This document shows, one piece after another, positions 1 to 7,398 of a stretch of 64,000 nt of DNA. The notes below the pieces were generated by a model, which was given only the letters and a program-made list of their open reading frames with translations, was not told where the DNA came from and made no database searches. Where the stretch lies: NCBI RefSeq assembly GCF_002090055.1, contig NZ_BBRH01000011.1, positions 1-64,000 on the forward strand, read 5' to 3'. The translations under genes were made by a program, and so were the position numbers. Source of the stretch: Demequina sp. NBRC 110051 (GTDB taxonomy: Bacteria > Actinomycetota > Actinomycetes > Actinomycetales > Demequinaceae). Positions within the stretch are counted from its first letter, which is position 1. Each line of letters opens with the position of its first letter.

Positions 1-16
1 AGCTAGCCTCGTAGTC

Positions 17-877
17 ATGTCCGATGCGGTGGTGCGGGTCCGTGGCCTGGTGAAGTCCTATGGCGGGGTGAGGGCGGTCGACGACCTGGACCTCACCATC
101 GCGCGCGGTGAGGTGTTCGCGCTGCTGGGTCCCAATGGCGCGGGCAAGTCCACGACCGTCGAGATTCTCGAGGGCTTTCGCACGCGCGACGGCGGCGACG
201 TCGATGTGCTGGGGATCGACCCGATCATGGCGACCCGGTCGTGGCGCGAGCGCGTGGGCCTCATGTTGCAGTCCACGTCCCCGCGCTCGTTCCTCACGGC
301 TCGCGAGGCCCTCACCCATGCGACAGCGCTGTACTCGAACCCCCGCGACGTCGACGAGACGCTCGCGGCGGTGGGCCTCACCGACAAGGCAGACGAGAAG
401 CCGCAGGAGCTCTCGGGCGGCCAGCGCCGCAGGCTCGACGTGGCCCTCGCGGTCATCGGCCGGCCCGAGCTGATCTTCCTCGACGAACCCACCACCGGCT
501 TCGATCCCGAGGCGCGACGCCAGTTCTGGCGCCTCATCGAGTCACTCACGGACGATGGCACCACCGTGGTGCTGACCACGCACTACCTCGACGAGGCCGA
601 CCACCTCGCGGACCGCATCGGTATCCTCGCGCGCGGTCGCTTGGTCGCGCTCGACACCCCCGCGGGGCTGCGCTCGCTCGCGACCGGCGCTCGGGTGTCC
701 TGGAGCGAGGACGGCGCCACGCGCACCGAAACCACGGCGACACCGAGCGCACTGCTGCGCGACCTGCTGTCGCGGTACGACGGCGAGGTGCCCGGACTCG
801 AGGTGGTGCACCCCAGTCTCGAGGACGTCTACCTCGACCTCATCGGCCAGACGGCCGATGCCGGGGCTCAGTCGTGA
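17..877 (+). CDS. ABC-2 type transporter, ATP-binding subunit
   Basis: Cytoplasmic ATPase of a two-component ABC-2 exporter (drug, antibiotic or lipid class; substrate unknown). The 286-residue protein has Walker A (GPNGAGKST, about residues 38-46), the signature LSGGQRRR, Walker B (LIFLDEPTTG) and the switch His in TTHYLDEAD, followed by a short DrrA/CcmA-like C-terminal extension. The start is favoured by a -10-like TAGCCT at 4-9, seven bases before the ATG, so the mRNA is probably leaderless. The stop overlaps the GTG of the permease gene (GTGA), giving a tightly coupled pair. What is exported cannot be told from the sequence. Confidence 0.93.
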   Translation: MSDAVVRVRGLVKSYGGVRAVDDLDLTIARGEVFALLGPNGAGKSTTVEILEGFRTRDGGDVDVLGIDPIMATRSWRERVGLMLQSTSPRSFLTAREALTHATALYSNPRDVDETLAAVGLTDKADEKPQELSGGQRRRLDVALAVIGRPELIFLDEPTTGFDPEARRQFWRLIESLTDDGTTVVLTTHYLDEADHLADRIGILARGRLVALDTPAGLRSLATGARVSWSEDGATRTETTATPSALLRDLLSRYDGEVPGLEVVHPSLEDVYLDLIGQTADAGAQS

Positions 878-1689
878 GCGCCCGCACCGCGCCGTCGTGG
901 TGGTCGATGACCGCCGACCGCTTTGTAGTCGAGGTGAAGGAGTTCATGCGCTCACGCGAGCAGATGATCTTCATCTTCTTCTTCCCGATGATCTTCCTCG
1001 CACTGTTCGGGGCCATCTTCAACACCGACGACCTGTACGGCACCGGGGTGTCCTTCGGGCAATACTTCCTGGCGGGCATGATCGCGTCCGGCATGCTCAA
1101 CACGGGCTTCCAGTCCCTCGCGATCTCGATCTCGATCGACCGTTCCGAGGACGTGCTGAAGCGCATTCACGCGACTCCCCTGCCACCCACGGCCTACTTC
1201 TTCGGGAAGATCCTCCAGGTGCTCGCGGTCTCGGTGGTGCAGATCGCCCTGCTCATCGTGATGGGTGTGCTCCTGTTCGACGTCACGCTGCCGCCCGACG
1301 CGTGGCACTGGTTCACGTTCGCGTGGGTGTTCGTCCTGGGTCTCGCGTGCTCGACGGCCTGGGGCATTGCGACCTCGTCGCTGCTGCGCAACGGCAAGGC
1401 CGCCTCCGCGATCCTCACGCCGGTGGTGCTGGTGCTGCAGTTCACCTCGGGCGTGTTTTTCGTGTTTACCGAGTTGCCCACGTGGCTGCAGCGCTTCGCC
1501 GAGGTATTCCCGCTCAAGTGGCTCGCGCAGGGCATGCGCTCGGTGTTCCTGCCCGAGCAGTTCGAGGCCGCGGAGGCCGCCGGCTCGTGGCAGCTGCCCC
1601 TCATCGCGATCATGCTCACGGTGTGGCTCGTCGCGGGGCTGGTCATTTCCGCGCGCACGTTCCGCTGGCTGCGCCTGGACGACCGTTAG
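874..1689 (+). CDS. ABC-2 type transporter, permease subunit
   Basis: Membrane partner of the preceding ATPase. The 271-residue product starts at the GTG that overlaps the upstream stop; a much longer reading frame is open upstream but lies inside the ATPase gene. After a cytoplasmic N-terminus (about residues 1-30) come six hydrophobic segments typical of the ABC-2/DrrB fold, starting with an FFFPMIFLALFGAIF segment. The stretch TPLPPTAYFFGK between helices matches the conserved cytoplasmic loop of the family. The gene is followed at once by the inverted/direct repeat at 1698-1715, which is more likely the operator of the next gene than a terminator. Confidence 0.9.
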   Translation: MSARTAPSWWSMTADRFVVEVKEFMRSREQMIFIFFFPMIFLALFGAIFNTDDLYGTGVSFGQYFLAGMIASGMLNTGFQSLAISISIDRSEDVLKRIHATPLPPTAYFFGKILQVLAVSVVQIALLIVMGVLLFDVTLPPDAWHWFTFAWVFVLGLACSTAWGIATSSLLRNGKAASAILTPVVLVLQFTSGVFFVFTELPTWLQRFAEVFPLKWLAQGMRSVFLPEQFEAAEAAGSWQLPLIAIMLTVWLVAGLVISARTFRWLRLDDR

Positions 1690-1697
1690 GCGCGGCG

Positions 1698-1719
1698 CCT
1701 GAGGGTTTCCTCAGGTTCC
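1698..1719 (+). promoter_or_regulatory. tandem OmpR-type operator and leaderless promoter
   Basis: CCTGAGG-GTTT-CCTCAGG-TT occupies 1698-1717. It reads both as an inverted repeat (7-bp arms, 4-base spacer) and as two 11-bp direct units, CCTGAGGGTTT and CCTCAGGTTCC. An 11-bp period is what dimers of OmpR-family regulators bind. A -10-like CACACT (1726-1731) lies seven bases before the ATG at 1739, so the repeats would cover the -35 region. The obvious candidate ligand is the response regulator encoded at 3803-4465, meaning autoregulation. That assignment is inference; a terminator for the ABC permease is the alternative, but no T-run follows. Confidence 0.5.
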
Positions 1720-1738
1720 GCCGGACACACTCGTGCGC

Positions 1739-2317
1739 ATGGCTTTTCCCTCCATCCGTACCGTCGCTGTGGCGGCCGGATTCCTTGGCCTCACCATGAT
1801 CGTCGCGGGCACCGCGACCGCGATGGCGGGAGCTCAGGACGGCGGCGCGGTGGGTACCGGCATCAAGCTCACGCAGGTGGAGGAGCCGGCCGCGACACCC
1901 GCGCCCGCCGCTTCGCGCGGCGCCGACATGATTCCCGGCATGCCCATCGAGGTGGGCGCCGACCCGCTGCTGACGTGCGACGCGGAGGGCGACTGCTCCT
2001 CTGCCGGCGAGACGCCCGCGCCCGCCGCGCCCGCCGCGGCGGCCACGGATGCGGTGGCGAAGCCCGTCGCGGCCACCGCGGCCACCGCTGATCAGGGCGC
2101 GACGGACACGGCGGTCGGCAAGCGCGCCGACGACGCCGGTAGCGAACGCGACGGTAGGGGCGACCAAGGCAGCGGTAGCGACAATGCCGACGAGCGCGGT
2201 CGCGGCGCACTCCACCCTGACGACCGCGCGGGCCCTGCGAGCACGAAGACCCCGGAGCGGGCATCGCACCCCACCCGTGCCTCCTCCCCCTCCCACGCTC
2301 GGGCCGGCCGGCACTGA
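1739..2317 (+). CDS. putative secreted Ala/Thr/Pro-rich protein of unknown function
   Basis: I do not recognise a family. The 192-residue product starts with a signal-like segment (AAGFLGLTMIVAGTATAMAGA, about residues 11-31) and continues as a low-complexity chain rich in Ala, Pro, Thr and later Asp/Gly/Arg. Two cysteines flank an acidic stretch (LTCDAEGDCSS, about residue 80). There is no second membrane segment or anchor. The ATG at 1739 is preferred over the GTG at 1733 because it is correctly spaced from a -10-like CACACT for leaderless initiation. It sits directly upstream of a sensor kinase and regulator, so it could be a regulated target or an accessory to sensing. The C-terminal third could be misframed, since another frame is also open there. 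Confidence 0.55.
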   Translation: MAFPSIRTVAVAAGFLGLTMIVAGTATAMAGAQDGGAVGTGIKLTQVEEPAATPAPAASRGADMIPGMPIEVGADPLLTCDAEGDCSSAGETPAPAAPAAAATDAVAKPVAATAATADQGATDTAVGKRADDAGSERDGRGDQGSGSDNADERGRGALHPDDRAGPASTKTPERASHPTRASSPSHARAGRH

Positions 2318-2384
2318 TCGCCTCCCACCGTCCCTCGCGCTAGCGTGAGCGCTACGGACGGAAGGAGAGGCCATCCCGCGATTC

Positions 2385-3806
2385 ATGCACCGCGCGACGC
2401 AAATGGCACAGCGCACTTCGGTGCGCGCTCGCCTGCTGACCTACCTGATCGCGCTGACCGCCGCCGCACTGCTCATGGCCGGGCTGACCGCCTGGGCCAT
2501 CGAACGCGCGCGTATCGACAACCAGATCACCGACGGGATCGCGCTGCGCACGCAGGCCTTCATCGACCTCGCCAACGACGTCGACCCCACCACGGGTGAG
2601 CCCTACGCCTCGTCCACCGACCTCATGCGCGAGGCGATGCTGCGCGTGGTGGCGAGCCCCACGGAGTCGGCCGTCGCCCACGTGGGCGTCGTGGCTCGTT
2701 ACGTCCCGTCCGCGCCCAGCCGGCTGCGCCTCGAGGACGACGAGGAGTTCCTCGAGGAGGCCTCGCAGCATGCGGCCGACACGGTGGTGGTGCGCGAGGT
2801 CGTGACGGACACCGCCGACTACCGCTACGCCGCCGTGCCCATCGTCGAGCCCGACGGTGAGCAGGTGGGCGTCTTCACCATCGCCACCGATCGCGGCGCG
2901 CTGCAGGCGAACCTCGCCGAAACCTTCCAGCTGTACGCCCTGGTGGCCGCGCTCGCGCTGGCCATCATTGGCGTGGTCGCGTGGACCACGGTGGGCCGCA
3001 CACTCCAGCCCATCGCGACGCTCGAGGCCCGCACGCGGCGCATCTCGGAGCACGACCTGTCCCAACGCATCCCCGTCGAGGGCCACGACGACCTGGCGCG
3101 GCTCACCGCGACGGTCAACGCGATGCTCGATCGCATCGAGCGGGCCTTCGACGACCAAAGTCGCCTGCTCGACGACGCCTCCCACGAGCTACGCACCCCG
3201 CTGGCCATCATGCGCACCAACCTCGAGGTGCTCGAGCCGCGCGACCCCGACGAGGTGGAGCGCTCGCAGCGCGAGCTGCTCGAGGAGGTGTCGATGATGT
3301 CGCGCCTGGTCGACGATCTCGTCACGCTGGCGAAGTCCGACCGCCCCGAGTTCATCGATCCGGTCGAGACCGACCTCGCGGAACTGACGGAATCCGCCTT
3401 CGCGCGCGCCAGCGCGCTCGGCGAGCGCGAGTGGCAGCTCGACGGCATCGCGCACGGCCCGGCGACCGTCGACCCGCAGCGCATCACGCAGGCCTGGCTC
3501 CAGCTCGCGGCGAACGCCGTGAAGTTCTCGCCGCCTCACTCGCGCATTCTGTTGGGCTCGTCCGTCACGCCGACCCAGATCCGCCTGTGGGTGTCGGACG
3601 AGGGCGTCGGCATCCCCGCCACCAAGCATGAGGAGATCCTGGAGCGCTTCCACCGGCTCGATCCCGACGTCGAGGGCTCGGGGCTGGGACTGACCATCGT
3701 CGTCGCGATCGCGGCCGCCCATGGCGGACGGCTCGATCTCTTCTCCGAGCCGGGCCGCGGCTCGACCTTCACCATGATTCTTCCCAGGAACGGAGAGCCC
3801 GGATGA
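2385..3806 (+). CDS. sensor histidine kinase (HAMP, HisKA, HATPase_c)
   Basis: Membrane sensor kinase of the OmpR-partnered class, 473 residues. Visible in order: TM1 (about 17-38), an extracytoplasmic sensor region (about 40-180), TM2 (about 184-206), a HAMP linker, the phosphoacceptor helix SHELRTPLAIM (His at about 267), the N box (QLAANAVKFSP), G1 (DEGVGIP) and G2 (GSGLGLTIV). The start at 2385 lies 14 bases after a GAAGGAGAGG ribosome site, slightly far; ATG 2403 is an alternative. A -10-like TAGCGT at 2341 could give a separate promoter. The stop overlaps the regulator start (ATGA), so the two are co-translated. The signal is unknown. Confidence 0.92.
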   Translation: MHRATQMAQRTSVRARLLTYLIALTAAALLMAGLTAWAIERARIDNQITDGIALRTQAFIDLANDVDPTTGEPYASSTDLMREAMLRVVASPTESAVAHVGVVARYVPSAPSRLRLEDDEEFLEEASQHAADTVVVREVVTDTADYRYAAVPIVEPDGEQVGVFTIATDRGALQANLAETFQLYALVAALALAIIGVVAWTTVGRTLQPIATLEARTRRISEHDLSQRIPVEGHDDLARLTATVNAMLDRIERAFDDQSRLLDDASHELRTPLAIMRTNLEVLEPRDPDEVERSQRELLEEVSMMSRLVDDLVTLAKSDRPEFIDPVETDLAELTESAFARASALGEREWQLDGIAHGPATVDPQRITQAWLQLAANAVKFSPPHSRILLGSSVTPTQIRLWVSDEGVGIPATKHEEILERFHRLDPDVEGSGLGLTIVVAIAAAHGGRLDLFSEPGRGSTFTMILPRNGEPG

Positions 3807-4465
3807 TTCGCATGCTGCTCGTCGAGGACGAGGACAAGCTGGTCGCCTCCCTCATCAAGGGCCTGCGCACCGCCGACATCGATGTCGAGGCGGTCCGCAC
3901 GGGCCGCGAGGGACTCGAGCGCGCCGTCGAGGGCGACCACGACATCATGGTCCTCGACATCGGCCTGCCCGACCAAGAGGGCTTCACGCTGCTCAGGCGC
4001 CTGCGTGCGACCGGCTCGGACCTGCCCGTCATCATTCTCACCGCCCGCAGCTCCGCCGAGGACACGGTGCGCGGGCTCGAGCGCGGCGCCGACGACTACA
4101 TGGCCAAGCCGTTCGTCTTCGACGAGCTGGTCGCGCGCATTCGGCTGCGCGCCCGCAAGCCTCCCGAGGAGGCGCCCGTGCCCGAGGGCGTCCTCGTGGT
4201 GGGAAGCTGCGAGCTCGACCCGATCGCCCGCGTGCTCACGTGCGACGGCGCCCCTATCCCGCTCAGCCCCCGCGAGTTCCAGCTCGCCCACCTGCTGATG
4301 ACTCGCGGCGGCGAGGTGGTGCCGCGCGCCGAGGCCCTCGAGCACGTGTGGGGATCGGCCGCGCGCGACAACGTCCTCGACGTCTACATTCGCTATCTGC
4401 GCTCCCACCTGGGCCCGCACGCGATCGAGACCATCCGCGGGGTCGGTTACCGGTTCGTCGGCTAG
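3803..4465 (+). CDS. OmpR/PhoB-family response regulator
   Basis: DNA-binding partner of the upstream kinase, 220 residues. The receiver domain has the acidic pair near the N-terminus (LLVEDEDK), phosphoacceptor Asp52 in MVLDIGLPD, the conserved Thr/Ser region (IILTAR) and Lys in MAKPF. The C-terminal winged helix (about residues 128-220) ends with the canonical NVLDVYIRYLRSHL and RGVGYRF motifs. Translation overlaps the kinase stop by ATGA. The tandem 11-bp repeats at 1698-1719 are a natural candidate target site. Confidence 0.94.
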   Translation: MIRMLLVEDEDKLVASLIKGLRTADIDVEAVRTGREGLERAVEGDHDIMVLDIGLPDQEGFTLLRRLRATGSDLPVIILTARSSAEDTVRGLERGADDYMAKPFVFDELVARIRLRARKPPEEAPVPEGVLVVGSCELDPIARVLTCDGAPIPLSPREFQLAHLLMTRGGEVVPRAEALEHVWGSAARDNVLDVYIRYLRSHLGPHAIETIRGVGYRFVG

Positions 4466-4485
4466 GGCCGATGCGTCACGTGCCT

Positions 4486-4495
4486 GACGTACGTC
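4486..4495. promoter_or_regulatory. palindrome GACGTACGTC upstream of the NarL-type two-component genes
   Basis: GACGTACGTC is a perfect 10-bp palindrome, extended imperfectly to CCTGACGTACGTCGGG (4483-4498). It lies about 80 bp upstream of the leaderless kinase start at 4578 in a 112-bp intergenic region. NarL/LuxR-type regulators bind short palindromes, so autoregulation by the product of 5849-6517 is possible. No experimental link exists, and chance occurrence is not excluded. Confidence 0.3.
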
Positions 4496-4514
4496 GGGCG
4501 GGTGGAGTACGGGG

Positions 4515-4532
4515 CCAGCCACGGCATCGGCC
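4515..4532 (-). repeat. perfect copy of dispersed 18-bp word GGCCGATGCCGTGGCYGG
   Basis: The minus strand carries GGCCGATGCCGTGGCTGG. It lies in the intergenic region 46 bp upstream of the leaderless start at 4578. It is one of four perfect copies in this window and one of about 38 copies of the 9-base core GGCCGATGC on both strands (see findings). Confidence 0.6.
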
Positions 4533-4577
4533 GTATGAACGATGTCGCGGCGGCGGATGCCGCCCTACGCTGGGCGG

Positions 4578-5852
4578 ATGGACGTGAAAGCCCCGCGCTG
4601 GGTCGACGCCGCGATCGCGGCCGCCCTGCTGCTCGTCTCGGTCGCATGGGCGCTGTCGCTGACACACGTCTCGCTCGAGGACTACCGCCCGATGGACGCC
4701 GCGGGGTGGACGCTGATGGCACTCATGGTGGTGCCGCTGGTGTGGCGTCAGCGCTATCCGCGGGCGGTGCTGTGGTGCACGTTCGCCGTGTGGATGCTGG
4801 TCGCGGGGATGGGATACGAGCCGACTCCCGCGATGCTGGGCCTGTTCCTCGCGCTGTATGGCGTCGCTTCGTCCACGCCGCGCAATGTCGCCCTCACGCA
4901 CGCGGCCGTGCTGCTCGTCATCGCGCTGGCGTGGACGGTCTTGGGCATCGCCACGGTCGACGGCGTGGGGGTCTACGCGCTCGTCATGGAGCCGGTGGCG
5001 ATCGCCATCCCGGTGCTGCTGGGCATGAACGATCGCCGTCGCCGCGAGCGCGTGACGGAGCTCGAGGTCGCCCACGCGAGGCGCGAGCAGGCCGGCTATG
5101 AGGCGGCCGCTGACGCCGTGCGCGCCGAGCGTGCCCGCATCGCGCGCGAGCTTCACGATGTGGTCGCGCACGAGATGACGGTCATGACGCTCCAGGCGGA
5201 GGGGGCGCGCCGACGGCTCGGCGACACCTCCCCGGAACTGCGCGACGCGCTGGCCACCATCGCCGCCTCGGGGCGCACGGGGCTCGAGGAGATGCAACGC
5301 ATGATCCGGGTGCTGAGGGCCTCGGAGCAGGAGGCGGCCGAGCGCGCCGACGTGGACCGCGCCCTGGCGGGCGGACGCGGCGCCGAGCGCGCGCCGCTGC
5401 GCGACGAGCTGTCGCCCATGCCGTCGCTCGCGGCCCTGCCGGCACTCGTGCGCCAGGTGCGCGAGGCGGGGCTGCCCGTGACGCTCGAGATATCGGGTTC
5501 GTCGCACGTGCCCGCGGGCGTGGAGGTCAGCGCCTACCGGATCGTCCAGGAGGCGCTCACGAACGCGATGAAGCACGCGGGGCCGGGCGCGAGCGCGCAG
5601 GTCATCGTCAACAGGACGGCCGATGCCGTGCGCATCTCGGTCGAGGACGACGGCAAGGGCGTGGGTTCCGACGGCGCACGGGTCTCCGGGGGGCACGGCT
5701 TGGCTGGCATGGTGGAGCGGGTACAGGCTCTTGGCGGAGCGCTGTCGCACGGGCCTCGCCGCGGAGGCGGCTTCGAGGTGCACGCCGTGCTGCCCTCGGG
5801 GGACGATCAGGTGACGGAGGCCGCGCACGCGGCGGAGGGTGAGGGCCGATGA
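4578..5852 (+). CDS. NarL-type sensor histidine kinase (HisKA_3)
   Basis: Integral-membrane kinase, 424 residues. Several hydrophobic segments (about residues 10-150) lack a large extracytoplasmic loop, suggesting sensing within the membrane. They are followed by the HisKA_3 box ELHDVVAHEM (His at about 193) and an ATPase domain ending in a DDGKGV/GHGLAGM glycine-rich motif. I chose ATG 4578 rather than 4542 because a TACGCT -10 box (4566-4571) sits six bases before it, the leaderless arrangement repeated across this window. The gene overlaps its regulator by ATGA. Kinases of this class often respond to cell-envelope or antibiotic stress; the signal here is unknown. Confidence 0.92.
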   Translation: MDVKAPRWVDAAIAAALLLVSVAWALSLTHVSLEDYRPMDAAGWTLMALMVVPLVWRQRYPRAVLWCTFAVWMLVAGMGYEPTPAMLGLFLALYGVASSTPRNVALTHAAVLLVIALAWTVLGIATVDGVGVYALVMEPVAIAIPVLLGMNDRRRRERVTELEVAHARREQAGYEAAADAVRAERARIARELHDVVAHEMTVMTLQAEGARRRLGDTSPELRDALATIAASGRTGLEEMQRMIRVLRASEQEAAERADVDRALAGGRGAERAPLRDELSPMPSLAALPALVRQVREAGLPVTLEISGSSHVPAGVEVSAYRIVQEALTNAMKHAGPGASAQVIVNRTADAVRISVEDDGKGVGSDGARVSGGHGLAGMVERVQALGGALSHGPRRGGGFEVHAVLPSGDDQVTEAAHAAEGEGR

Positions 5853-6517
5853 TTCGGGTGGCGCTGGTCGACGACCAGGCGATGGTGCGGGTGGGGCTGC
5901 GCATGATTCTCGAGACCGAGGACGACATGGAGGTCGTGGCGGAGGCGGCCGACGGCGCCGAGGCCGCCGCGATGGTGAGGACGCACTCCCCCGACGTGGT
6001 GCTCATGGACATCCGCATGCCAGGCATGGACGGCCTCGCCGCGACCGCCGAGGTGCTCGCCGGTAGCCCCGACACCAAGGTCGTCATCCTGACGACCTTC
6101 GACGACGACGAGTACGTGTACGAGGCGCTTCGGGTGGGCGCGTCCGGGTTTCTCCTGAAGAGCGCCGACGGCGACACGCTTGTGGGCGCGGTGCGCGTGG
6201 TCGCCGGCGGCGAGGCGCTGCTCGCACCCGAGGTGACCCGGCGGGTCATCGAGCGGTTCGCGGCGACCACCCCGGCCGATCCTGCGCAGCACGAACCCAG
6301 CCCCGAGGCCATCGGCGACCTCTCCGAACGCGAGGTGGAGGTACTGCGCCTCATCGCGCGCGGCATGTCCAACCAGGAGATCGCCCAGGAGCTGTGGGTG
6401 TCGTCCACGACCGTGAAGACCCACGTGAGCCACATCCTCACCAAGTTGGGAGTGCGCGACAGGGTCCAGGCCGTGGTCGAGGCCTACGAGTCGGGAATCG
6501 TGGTCCCCCGAGGCTGA
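5849..6517 (+). CDS. NarL/LuxR-family response regulator
   Basis: Receiver plus LuxR-type helix-turn-helix, 222 residues. Asp54 in VLMDIRMPGMDG is the phosphoacceptor, and LLKSADGD carries the conserved Lys. The C-terminal domain (about 150-215) shows LSEREVEVLRLIARGMSNQEIAQEL and TVKTHVSHILTKLGVRDRVQAV in two consecutive pieces, typical of GerE-like HTH. Translation overlaps the kinase. The adjacent MacB/FtsX-type transporter operon is the likely regulon member, as is common for this arrangement in actinobacteria. Confidence 0.94.
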   Translation: MIRVALVDDQAMVRVGLRMILETEDDMEVVAEAADGAEAAAMVRTHSPDVVLMDIRMPGMDGLAATAEVLAGSPDTKVVILTTFDDDEYVYEALRVGASGFLLKSADGDTLVGAVRVVAGGEALLAPEVTRRVIERFAATTPADPAQHEPSPEAIGDLSEREVEVLRLIARGMSNQEIAQELWVSSTTVKTHVSHILTKLGVRDRVQAVVEAYESGIVVPRG

Positions 6518-6529
6518 GCCGGGGGTCAT

Positions 6530-6593
6530 CCCTGAGTAGGGGCCTTCGAAACCATTCGCGTGGCCGATACGCATGCGGGTGCCAGGGTTGGCA
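6530..6593 (+). promoter_or_regulatory. candidate operators before the MacB/FtsX-like operon
   Basis: Two short inverted repeats lie in the 137-bp gap: CCCT-GAGT-AGGG at 6530-6541 and TGCCA-GGGT-TGGCA at 6580-6593. Each has 4- or 5-bp arms and a 4-base spacer, the size bound by NarL-type dimers. They could be targets of the regulator encoded immediately upstream. Neither has a T-run, so they do not look like terminators. Confidence 0.35.
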
Positions 6594-6654
6594 GACTGGG
6601 CGCGTCGACGATGACGTCCGCTCCCTCCCTTCCTGCCCGACGAAAGGCACCACC

Positions 6655-7398
6655 ATGACCTCCACCGCCGCACCCGCGCTCGCGGCCTCGATGCGAGACG
6701 GCTACAAGGACTACGGCACGGGCGAGGCGGCGGTACGCGCGCTCGATGGCGTCAGCGTCGACATCGCGCGCAGCGAGTTCACCGCCATCATGGGCCCCTC
6801 GGGCTCGGGCAAGTCGACGCTGCTGCACACGCTCGCGGGTCTCGACAAGCTGTCGGCGGGCTCCTCGACCATCGCCGACACGACCATCACGCAGCTGTCC
6901 GAGGCGCAGATCACCGAGGTGCGCCGCAAGTACATCGGCTTCGTCTTCCAGTCCTTCAACCTCATCCCTTCGCTCACGGCGCGCGAAAACATCACGCTGC
7001 CGCTCGACATCTCCGGCACCAAGGTCGACAAGGCGTGGTTCGACGAGATCATCGGCATCCTGGGCCTGGGCCAACGCCTCACCCACCTGCCCGCCGAGCT
7101 CTCGGGCGGTCAGCAGCAGCGCGTCGCCGTGGCGCGTGCGCTCGTATCGCGGCCCGAGATCATCTTTGCCGACGAGCCCTCGGGCAACCTCGACTCCCGC
7201 TCCGGCGCCGAGCTGCTGTCATTCATGCAGCGCGCCGTCAAGGAGTTTGGCCAGACCATCGTCATGGTGACGCACGACCCGACGGCCGCGTCCTACGCCG
7301 ACCGCATCCTGTTCCTCGAGGACGGCCAGATCGTCGACGAGATGCGTGAGCCCACTGCCGAGCGCGTGCTGGACCGCATGAAGCAGATGGGGCACTGA
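6655..7398 (+). CDS. MacB/LolD-type ABC transporter ATP-binding protein
   Basis: ATPase of a mechanotransmission-type (MacB/LolCDE/FtsX superfamily) ABC system, 247 residues. Walker A GPSGSGKST, Q-loop FVFQSFNLIP, signature LSGGQQQR, Walker B IIFADEPSGNLD and the switch His MVTHDP are all present. The start ATG 6655 has a GAAAGG ribosome site at 6642-6647; the frame is open further upstream, but only across the response-regulator gene. The stop overlaps the permease start by one base (TGATG). Together with the permease it probably handles an envelope substrate such as a peptide or lipoprotein, or gives antimicrobial-peptide resistance. Confidence 0.93.
   Translation: MTSTAAPALAASMRDGYKDYGTGEAAVRALDGVSVDIARSEFTAIMGPSGSGKSTLLHTLAGLDKLSAGSSTIADTTITQLSEAQITEVRRKYIGFVFQSFNLIPSLTARENITLPLDISGTKVDKAWFDEIIGILGLGQRLTHLPAELSGGQQQRVAVARALVSRPEIIFADEPSGNLDSRSGAELLSFMQRAVKEFGQTIVMVTHDPTAASYADRILFLEDGQIVDEMREPTAERVLDRMKQMGH

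Noticed and set aside
2049-2348. Alternative frame over the 3' half of the secreted protein gene
   Set aside because: It also looks open and Ala/Thr-rich, hinting at a frameshift, but codon third positions do not clearly favour it and the first frame stays open to a normal stop. Kept only as a caveat.
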